From JOPF136 sp035541255 (GTDB lineage: Bacteria; Acidobacteriota; Terriglobia; Acidiferrales; UBA7541), in assembly GCA_035541255.1 (NCBI GenBank), contig DATKNR010000175.1, positions 1 through 11,748 on the forward strand: a DNA stretch of 11,748 bases, given 5' to 3'. Positions 1 through 5,440 of this stretch are shown here, piece by piece. A program made the translations under genes and the position numbers. Each line of letters opens with the position of its first letter. The stretch's first letter is position 1. A model generated the notes under the pieces. It ran no database searches. It saw only the letters and a program-made list of their open reading frames with translations, and was not told the DNA's origin.

Positions 1-174
1 ATTTTCTGCACTTGCAAAACAGGGGGGCTGAGGTCTTTTGCGAAGCCGAGCTCCTGGCGAATGCACGGGAAGAAGAGCAGAGAGGAGAAACTTGGAACCC
101 CGGGCTCGTGCTTCTGCCAGCCTGTCGCACCGGTGCCCCGGGGGCGGGCGTAGGCGGATCACCAGTCACGGCTC
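1..174. other. Unassigned flank, no supported gene
   Basis: This stretch lies beyond the 3' end of the M20 dipeptidase and runs to the window edge. A 68-codon plus-strand frame starting at a TTG (position 12) crosses it and continues into the dipeptidase 3' end. It has no ribosome binding site and no recognisable domain, so I do not call it. CCCCGGG-type GC-rich words occur near 98 and 136, but no clear terminator hairpin with a T-run is visible. Confidence 0.5.
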
Positions 175-1536
175 CTACGCCCTGGCCAGCTCCTGATAAA
201 AATGTGCCGCGGCCTTGATGCCGCCGAAATAATTTTCCAGCGAAATGTGCTCGTCCGGAGCGTGCGCATTCTCGTCCGGCAGGCCGAAGCCCAGCAGGAT
301 GCACGGAATCTTGTAAGCGTCGTGCATGTCGGTGACAAACGGAATTGAGCCGCCTTCGCGGATGAACACGGCCTTTTTCCCGAAGCCCTTCTCCAGCGCG
401 CGGTGAGCCGCCTCGAAGTACGGATGGTGGTAGGGCGCCACCCAGGGCTTCCCGGAGCTGAGCACTTCGAATTTGCAGTGCACCGTCTTGGGCAGCAGGC
501 TGCGGATATATTTTTCCACCTGCTTGGCGATTTTCTCCGGCTTCTGATTGGGCACCAGCCGGGTAGAGAATTTCGCCCATGCCTTCGCCGGAATCACCGT
601 CTTGGCGCCTTCGCCCGTGTAGCCGCCCCACATGCCGTTCAGTTCCAGCGTGGGACGGCACCAGAGCTGCTCCACCACGGAATAGCCTTTCTCTCCCGCC
701 AGCCCCGGAGCGCCCACCATTTTTTTGAAATTGTTCAGCTTCCACGGCAGCGAATGCAGCGCTTTGCGTTCGGTCTTGGAGAGCGTGGCCACGTCCTTGT
801 AAAACCCGGGAACCGTAACGCGGAAATTCTTGTCGTGCAGCTTCGCAAACAGTTCCGACAGGATGGTCAGCGGATTCGGCACCGCGCCGCCGAATACGCC
901 CGAGTGCAGGTCCTGCGCCGCGCCGGTCAGTTCGATCTGGTAGTAGTTCAGCCCGCGCAGCCCGTACGTCACCGACGGCACTCCTGGCGCGAGCATGCTC
1001 GTGTCCGAAACCACCAGCACATCCGACTTCAGCCGTTCTTTGTGTTCCCGCACGTAGGCGTTCAGCGCCGCGCCGCCCACTTCCTCTTCGCCTTCGATAA
1101 TCACCTTCACGTTCAGGGGCAGCCCGCCTTCCGTCTTCTTGAGCGCCTCGAACGCGGCCAGATGGATATGCACCTGGCCCTTGTCGTCGGCCGTGCCTCG
1201 TCCATACAGGTTTCCGCCGCGCACCGCAGGCTCAAACGCCGGGCTGGTCCACAGGTTGTCCGGCTCGGAGGGCTGCACGTCGTAATGGCCGTAGAACAGG
1301 ACGGTGGGCTTTCCGGGCACCTGGCGGGTCTCGGCGAACACCAGGGGATGGCCCTTGGTGGGAATGATCTCAACGGTATCGAACTGCCCGCGCAGCTTTT
1401 CCGCCACCCAGTGCGCTGCGCGCTCCACGTCCGGCTTATGTTCCGACATGGTGCTGATGCTCGGGATTCTCAGGAATTCCACGAGTTCCGCCAGATTGGC
1501 GTCACGGCGCGACTCGATGTACTCGATTGGGGTCAT
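175..1536 (-). CDS. M20-family metallo-dipeptidase
   Basis: A 453-residue cytoplasmic di-zinc peptidase of the M20 family, dipeptidase/CNDP-like branch, expected to cleave dipeptides or short peptides in peptide turnover. Visible motifs, counted from the chosen start: GHYDVQP with metal ligand H84; GRGTADDKGQ with bridging D117; EGEEEVGG holding the catalytic and metal glutamates (about 150-151); SDTSM with D178; and NAHAPDEH with H425 near the C terminus. DLHSGVFGG (H211) marks the inserted dimerisation domain. All ligands are present, so it should be active, and the length is normal for the group. There is no signal peptide. A longer frame begins 16 codons upstream, but the ATG at 1536 has AAGGAG ten bases ahead of it and starts the conserved N terminus, so I prefer it. 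It is transcribed away from the PilZ gene. Exact substrate specificity cannot be read from sequence. Confidence 0.93.
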   Translation of the reverse strand: MTPIEYIESRRDANLAELVEFLRIPSISTMSEHKPDVERAAHWVAEKLRGQFDTVEIIPTKGHPLVFAETRQVPGKPTVLFYGHYDVQPSEPDNLWTSPAFEPAVRGGNLYGRGTADDKGQVHIHLAAFEALKKTEGGLPLNVKVIIEGEEEVGGAALNAYVREHKERLKSDVLVVSDTSMLAPGVPSVTYGLRGLNYYQIELTGAAQDLHSGVFGGAVPNPLTILSELFAKLHDKNFRVTVPGFYKDVATLSKTERKALHSLPWKLNNFKKMVGAPGLAGEKGYSVVEQLWCRPTLELNGMWGGYTGEGAKTVIPAKAWAKFSTRLVPNQKPEKIAKQVEKYIRSLLPKTVHCKFEVLSSGKPWVAPYHHPYFEAAHRALEKGFGKKAVFIREGGSIPFVTDMHDAYKIPCILLGFGLPDENAHAPDEHISLENYFGGIKAAAHFYQELARA

Positions 1537-1684
1537 CCTGTCTCTGCTCCTTGGTGTCCGATTCGCGCGCGCGTGAAGTGCCAATTCTACGCATCCACGT
1601 CCCGCGGCGGCAAGTGCGCATCGCCCATCATGCGCTCATTCCGCCTCCGGCGCATCCCGGCCGCCTGTGGTGAAATACGCGGTC

Positions 1685-1712
1685 ATGCCGGGACGCCGGC
1701 ATTGACGCCGGC
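1685..1712. repeat. Hairpin plus direct repeat upstream of the PilZ gene
   Basis: ATGCCGG at 1685-1691 and CCGGCAT at 1696-1702 form a perfect 7-bp inverted repeat around a 4-base loop. The nonamer GACGCCGGC occurs at 1692-1700 and again at 1704-1712, a direct repeat of 12-bp period. The element sits 27 bp before the PilZ start codon in the divergent spacer. It could be an operator, an mRNA 5' hairpin or a dispersed GC-rich repeat. Function is unknown. Confidence 0.5.
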
Positions 1713-1739
1713 CCCCGCTTGGGAGCAGGATACCCGCGT

Positions 1740-2105
1740 ATGGCCACAGCGGAGTCCGACAACAAACGGCGCAGTTCACGCGTCTTTGCTCGCATGCAGG
1801 TGCGCGCCGCCGGACGCGACGTCCGCGGTCACAAGTTCACCAAGCAGGCCGAGACCATCGTCATCAACGCGCATGGCGCGCTCCTCTACCTCGACGCGGA
1901 AATGGACATGGGCTCGCTGGTCACCCTGCGCAGCCCGGCCACCGAGGAAGAACAGGAGAGCCGCGTGGTGTATATCGGCGGCGCCTCGGAGCGCGGCCTG
2001 CGGCTCGGGCTCGAGTTCGTCTCGCCCGCCCCGCACTTCTGGGGCATCGATTTTCCGCCCACGGACTGGAAAGCGCCCGCCTCCCCCTCCGCGCCTCCAG
2101 CCTGA
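1740..2105 (+). CDS. PilZ-domain protein, short single-domain
   Basis: A 121-residue soluble protein that looks like one PilZ beta-barrel, the fold best known as a cyclic-di-GMP receptor controlling motility, exopolysaccharide and attachment. The N terminus has KRRSSR, which fits the RxxxR half of the ligand motif. The second half, normally [DN]xSxxG, is represented only by VINAHGALLYL, so nucleotide binding is doubtful. The C terminus carries GLEFVSPAPHFWGIDFPPTDW followed by a Pro/Ala tail; as far as I recall this FWGI-FPP-W ending is typical of a group of small acidobacterial PilZ proteins. A TTG start at 1719 is possible, but the ATG at 1740 with AGGA nine bases upstream is more likely. 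The gene stands alone, 147 bp ahead of the sigma-factor start. Partner and output are unknown. Confidence 0.75.
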   Translation: MATAESDNKRRSSRVFARMQVRAAGRDVRGHKFTKQAETIVINAHGALLYLDAEMDMGSLVTLRSPATEEEQESRVVYIGGASERGLRLGLEFVSPAPHFWGIDFPPTDWKAPASPSAPPA

Positions 2106-2176
2106 ACCGCGCGGCGCACTCCGCGCACCCCTGCCGCGCGTCCGCACGTCCATTCTGATGAGAGCCTGCGCCCGGC

Positions 2177-2203
2177 TGTAACCTTTTCACCGGCACTCGG
2201 TAT
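2177..2203 (+). promoter_or_regulatory. Putative ECF-type promoter of the sigma operon
   Basis: TGTAAC (2177-2182) is followed after 16 bases by GGTA (2199-2202), close to the general ECF layout of an AAC-containing -35 and a CGTA-like -10; Bacillus SigW uses TGAAAC-N16-CGTA. Transcription would begin near 2208. That leaves the ATG at 2210 without a leader and supports the ATG at 2252 as the sigma start. It fits autoregulation by the encoded sigma factor. This is a match by eye only. Confidence 0.42.
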
Positions 2204-2251
2204 TCACCTATGCAAAGGCGATTTCAGCCCGCTGCAGGAAACGAACGAGGA

Positions 2252-2854
2252 ATGAACTCAGCTCCCGACGAGGAACTGATGCTGCAAGTGCGCAACGGCG
2301 ACTGCGAGATGCTCGGGGTGTTGTTCGACCGCTACCACGCCCCGCTCTTCAACTTCTACGCCCGGCTGATGGACGACCGGGGAGCGAGCGAAGACTTGGT
2401 GCAGGAAGTATTCCTCCGCATCCTCCGTTATCGCGCGAGCTACCAGCCGGGCACCGCGTTCCGTCCCTGGATCTACCAGATTGCCCGCAACGCGCGCTTT
2501 GACCACTTCCGCAAATCGCCGCCGCAGGAACGCTTCGAAGCCGGAATGGTTCCCGCCGCCGCTCCACACGATGCCGCGCAGCAGGAGCAGGAAGCGGAGC
2601 TGCTTCATCGCGCGCTCCAGCAGCTTCCCGAGGATAAGCGCGAGATTCTGATCCTGGCCCGGTTCCAGGAGTTGAAATACGAAGAGATTGCCGGGCTGCT
2701 CGGTTGCGAGCTGAACGCCGTAAAGACCCGCGTCCATCGCGCGCTGCAGGATCTGCGTAAGGTTTTCCGCCGCCTCGAACAGGGTATCCGTGAGCCAGGA
2801 GGCGGCTCCGCTGCCGCGGATCTATCTCTCCGGAGGAGCAGCCATGAAGTGTGA
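2252..2854 (+). CDS. ECF-type RNA polymerase sigma-70 factor
   Basis: A 200-residue sigma factor with only regions 2 and 4, the ECF architecture, which redirects RNA polymerase to a specific promoter set. Region 2 spans about residues 20-88: FDRYHAPLFNFYARL, then DLVQEVFLRI (2.2 core-binding), then FRPWIYQIARNARFDHFRK (2.3/2.4, -10 melting and recognition). A hydrophilic linker rich in Ala, Gln and Glu (about 89-116) leads to region 4 (about 117-175), with LPEDKREILILARF and the helix-turn-helix YEEIAGLLGCELNAVKTRVHRAL that reads the -35. The ATG at 2252 is chosen because conserved sequence begins there; an in-frame ATG at 2210 lies at the predicted transcription start and lacks a ribosome binding site. 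Its 3' end overlaps the anti-sigma gene by 11 bp, pointing to translational coupling and a matched sigma/anti-sigma pair. The regulon is unknown. Confidence 0.93.
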   Translation: MNSAPDEELMLQVRNGDCEMLGVLFDRYHAPLFNFYARLMDDRGASEDLVQEVFLRILRYRASYQPGTAFRPWIYQIARNARFDHFRKSPPQERFEAGMVPAAAPHDAAQQEQEAELLHRALQQLPEDKREILILARFQELKYEEIAGLLGCELNAVKTRVHRALQDLRKVFRRLEQGIREPGGGSAAADLSLRRSSHEV

Positions 2855-3659
2855 GCGGATTGCCGAGTTGTTGCCGGATTTTCTGCGCGGAACGCTGGAG
2901 CGCGAACGGGCGGAAGTGGTCGAGCAGCATCTTGCCGCGTGCGCCGAATGCCGCGACGACGTGGCCGTGTGGAAGAAGCTCGTTCTGCTGCCCGCCGTCG
3001 AGCCGGGCCCCGCTTCGCGGGAGCGGTTCCAGGCCATGTTGCTCGCATATCAGGCCGGCCGCGAGGAGCGTGAAGTCCGCGAGGCGATGCCCGCCGCTGC
3101 CCCCAAGGCCGCTCCGCGCTCTTCGAAAGTCGATTGGCTGCGCTCGCCGATGGCCGGGCTGGCCTGGGGGCTGGCGCTGCTGCTGATCGGAATTTTCGCC
3201 GGGAACGCGATGGGCCGCTTCAATTCCCGTACGGAAGAGGTGGCCGCCATGCACACCGAACTTTCCGGCATGCGCCAGTTGCTGGTGCTCTCCATGCTCC
3301 AGCAGCAATCGGCCAGCGAGCGCCTGCAAGCAGTCAGTTACAGCCAGCGCGAGGAACGGCTGGATCCGAAGGTGCTCTCCGCGCTGCTGCACACGCTGCG
3401 TTCGGACTCGAGCGTGGACGTCCGGCTTGCGGCGCTTGATGCGCTCAGCCGGCATCCCAGCCAGCCCCAGGTCCGCAATGGCGTCTCCGATGCGCTCGAA
3501 AGCCAGCAATCGCCGCTCGTGCAGGTGGCACTGATCGATCAGTTGATGGAGTGGCGCGACCCGAACCTGGCGCAGCGGCTGCGCGAGTTCGAGAAGTCGG
3601 CAAATTTGAATCCCACAGTTCGCGAGCGCGCGCAGTGGGCGCTCAGCAAACTGCAGTGA
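2844..3659 (+). CDS. Membrane zf-HC2 anti-sigma factor with HEAT-like C-terminal domain
   Basis: A 271-residue probable anti-sigma factor for the sigma gene it overlaps. The N terminus (1-45) is a zf-HC2 / anti-sigma zinc-finger domain with C3 and H29-x3-C33-x2-C36, which in the ZAS family clamps the sigma factor in the cytoplasm. A single membrane segment covers about 102-122 (MAGLAWGLALLLIGIFAG). Beyond it are a Glu/Gln-rich probably helical stretch (about 129-172) and a C-terminal region (about 175-271) with two to three HEAT-like helical repeats, including SVDVRLAALDALSRH, PLVQVALIDQLMEW and PTVRERAQWALSKL. By the usual topology that domain is periplasmic and would be the sensing part. 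GGAGGAG sits 5 bases before the ATG at 2844, fixing the start; the frame extends 18 codons further up inside the sigma gene. The HEAT-like C terminus is not the standard partner of this zinc finger, so it may sense a protein ligand (inference). Confidence 0.85.
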   Translation: MKCERIAELLPDFLRGTLERERAEVVEQHLAACAECRDDVAVWKKLVLLPAVEPGPASRERFQAMLLAYQAGREEREVREAMPAAAPKAAPRSSKVDWLRSPMAGLAWGLALLLIGIFAGNAMGRFNSRTEEVAAMHTELSGMRQLLVLSMLQQQSASERLQAVSYSQREERLDPKVLSALLHTLRSDSSVDVRLAALDALSRHPSQPQVRNGVSDALESQQSPLVQVALIDQLMEWRDPNLAQRLREFEKSANLNPTVRERAQWALSKLQ

Positions 3660-3668
3660 GGTGCGGCA

Positions 3669-4574
3669 ATGCGGAACTCAGCTTTCTTCACCCTGTCCGC
3701 GATGATCGGCCTCTTCCTGGCGGCGGCCGCGCTGCGCCCGCCCATCGTGCGGGCCGCGGAGGATCACGATCGCACGTTCAGCGTGCAAAAGCAGGAGACC
3801 TTCGAGAAGACGTTCCCGTTGCCCGCCGGCGCGCAACACTCGCTGGATATCGACAATGTGTTCGGCTCCATTGAAATTGCGGGCGGGGCTTCCGGCCAGA
3901 TCGAGGTGGCGGTCACCAAGATCTATCGCGCCGATTCCGATTCCACGCTCGAACGCGCGCGCAAGGAGGTATCGCTCGACGTTTCCCAGGACGGCGGCGC
4001 GGTGAAGCTCTACGTCAACGGGCCCTTCCGCTGCCATAACCACAACAGCGATTCCTGCTGCGACTGGGACGGGGATCGCGGTTACAGCGTGAAGATGGAC
4101 TTCAAGATCAAGGTGCCCGCACAAATTGACGTCGAGGCTCGCACCGTCAACGAGGGCCGGGTGCACATCAGCAACGTGTCCGGGAAATTCCTGGTCCGCA
4201 ACGTGAACGGCCGAATCGACATGGAATCGGTGGCTGGCTCGGGGAGCGCGCGCACGGTCAACGGGCCGGTGACGGTTTCCTTTCGCCAGAATCCCCGCGA
4301 GAGCTCGGATTTCAAGACCATCAACGGCAACGTGGAGCTTCGCTTTGCGCCGGGGCTCTCCGCGGACTTCCGTTTCAAGAACTTCAACGGCGGCATTTAC
4401 AGCGACTACCAGGTGACGGCTCTGCCGGTCCGCGCGGCCACGGAGGAACACGAGGGCGGAAAAGTGATTTTCCGTTCCGACCGCTTTGTGGGAGCACGCA
4501 TAGGAGCCGGCGGGCCGGAGATCAGAGTGGAGAACCTAAATGGAGACATCCGGATTCTGGAAAACCATGAATAA
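3669..4574 (+). CDS. Exported DUF4097 beta-strand repeat protein (copy 1)
   Basis: A 301-residue exported protein of the DUF4097 / putative-adhesin family, whose molecular role is not established. Residues 1-29 form a signal peptide (hydrophobic 5-21, likely cut after VRA at 29). The mature part consists of short beta strands punctuated by Asn-Gly turns: NVNGRID, TVNGPVTV, TINGNVEL, NFNGGIYS and NLNGDIRI, consistent with a right-handed beta-helix. The C-terminal signature GAGGPEIRVENLNGDIRI recurs in the next gene. An odd insertion at about 119-138 is rich in Cys, His and Asp (C122, H123, H125, C130, C131, D132) and could bind a metal or form disulfides. GAGGTG five bases before the ATG supports the start, and the gene begins 9 bp after the anti-sigma stop, so it belongs to the same operon. 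It is probably periplasmic or on the outer surface; no lipobox is seen. Confidence 0.85.
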   Translation: MRNSAFFTLSAMIGLFLAAAALRPPIVRAAEDHDRTFSVQKQETFEKTFPLPAGAQHSLDIDNVFGSIEIAGGASGQIEVAVTKIYRADSDSTLERARKEVSLDVSQDGGAVKLYVNGPFRCHNHNSDSCCDWDGDRGYSVKMDFKIKVPAQIDVEARTVNEGRVHISNVSGKFLVRNVNGRIDMESVAGSGSARTVNGPVTVSFRQNPRESSDFKTINGNVELRFAPGLSADFRFKNFNGGIYSDYQVTALPVRAATEEHEGGKVIFRSDRFVGARIGAGGPEIRVENLNGDIRILENHE

Positions 4575-5421
4575 GAGCACACAGAAGTTTCCCATCCTCG
4601 CCGCGGCGGTTGTGGCCGCCGGCCTGGCGCTGACGCCTATCCCGTTGGGGGCACAGGCGCAGCAATCCGCTCCCGATCGCATCACCGTGAAACTGACCGA
4701 TCCCTCGCGGCCCGCGCTGATCAAGGCCAGCCTGGTAAACGGCGGCATCACGGTGAAAGCCTACGACGGCACGGAAGTGATCGTGGAAGCGCGCGCGCGC
4801 GATCAGGAATCGGACAGGCAAGCATCGTCGGGGGGATTGAGGCGCCTGAACATTTCCCGGACCGGGCTGAGCGTGGAAGAAGACAACAACGAAGTGCGCA
4901 TCAGCACGGACTCCCATCTGCGTCCCATCGATCTGACCATTTCCGTGCCAGCCCATACTTCGCTGAAGCTGAGCGCCGTGAACGACGGAGACATCCTGGT
5001 GACCGGCGTGGACGGAGAAATGGACGTGAACGACGTGAACGGTTCGGTGACGCTGAACCACGTGTCCGGAAACTGCGTGGCGCACGCGCTGAACGGCAAG
5101 GTGCTGGCCACCTTCGTGCGCGTGAATCCGCAGAAGCCCATGGCGTTCAGCTCCCTGAATGGCGATATCGACGTCACCTTTCCGGCCGACTTGAAGGCCA
5201 ACGTGAATCTCCGCTCAGACCGCGGCGACGTCTTCAGCGATTTCGACGTGCAGCTCCAGGCCAGTGCGCCACAGCAGACCGTGGAGGACAGCCGGGGTCA
5301 CGGCGGAAAATACCGCGTGAAGATCGACAAATCCGTGCGCGGCACCATCAACGGCGGCGGCCCGGAATATCAGTTCACCAATTTTCAGGGGTCGATTTAC
5401 ATCCGCAAAGGCGCACGCTGA
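4567..5421 (+). CDS. Exported DUF4097 beta-strand repeat protein (copy 2)
   Basis: A 284-residue paralogue of the preceding gene and last member of the operon. It opens with a signal peptide (hydrophobic 8-28, likely cut after AQA at 31). The mature region repeats Asn-Gly turn units: LVNGGITV, DVNGSVTL, ALNGKVLA, SLNGDIDV and NFQGSIYI. The block around SSLNGDIDVTFPADLKANVN aligns with the equivalent KTINGNVELRFAPG region of copy 1, and both end in GGPE followed by a terminal strand pair. The Cys/His-rich insertion of copy 1 is missing here; a single Cys (C170) remains. The start is the ATG at 4567, overlapping the previous stop as ATGAATAA, which implies coupled translation. A further ATG at 4540 in the same frame would put nine polar residues before the signal peptide and is less likely. 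Function is unknown; an envelope or adhesin-like role is inferred from the family. Confidence 0.85.
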   Translation: MNKSTQKFPILAAAVVAAGLALTPIPLGAQAQQSAPDRITVKLTDPSRPALIKASLVNGGITVKAYDGTEVIVEARARDQESDRQASSGGLRRLNISRTGLSVEEDNNEVRISTDSHLRPIDLTISVPAHTSLKLSAVNDGDILVTGVDGEMDVNDVNGSVTLNHVSGNCVAHALNGKVLATFVRVNPQKPMAFSSLNGDIDVTFPADLKANVNLRSDRGDVFSDFDVQLQASAPQQTVEDSRGHGGKYRVKIDKSVRGTINGGGPEYQFTNFQGSIYIRKGAR

Positions 5422-5426
5422 GCCCT

Positions 5427-5440
5427 CGCTACTCGTAGCG
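5427..5440. repeat. Short perfect inverted repeat at convergent stop codons
   Basis: CGCTAC, two bases TC, then GTAGCG form a perfect palindrome at the point where the DUF4097 operon and the permease gene converge; the stop codons are 7 bp apart. It overlaps the last codons of the permease. It could act as a weak bidirectional terminator, but there is no T-run on either side, so this is only a possibility. Confidence 0.35.

Noticed and set aside
12..218. 68-codon plus-strand frame at the left edge.
   Set aside because: TTG start, no ribosome binding site, no domain, and overlap with the 3' end of the dipeptidase gene.
403..2181. Very long (592-codon) plus-strand open frame opposite the M20 dipeptidase and running through the PilZ gene.
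   Set aside because: It is antisense to a clear M20 enzyme with all catalytic motifs, is rich in His, Arg and Gln as expected for a shadow frame in GC-rich DNA, and shows no domain.
2349..3509. 386-codon minus-strand open frame opposite the sigma and anti-sigma genes.
   Set aside because: Arg/Gly/His-rich shadow composition; the opposite strand encodes two recognisable proteins with good ribosome binding sites and coupled junctions.
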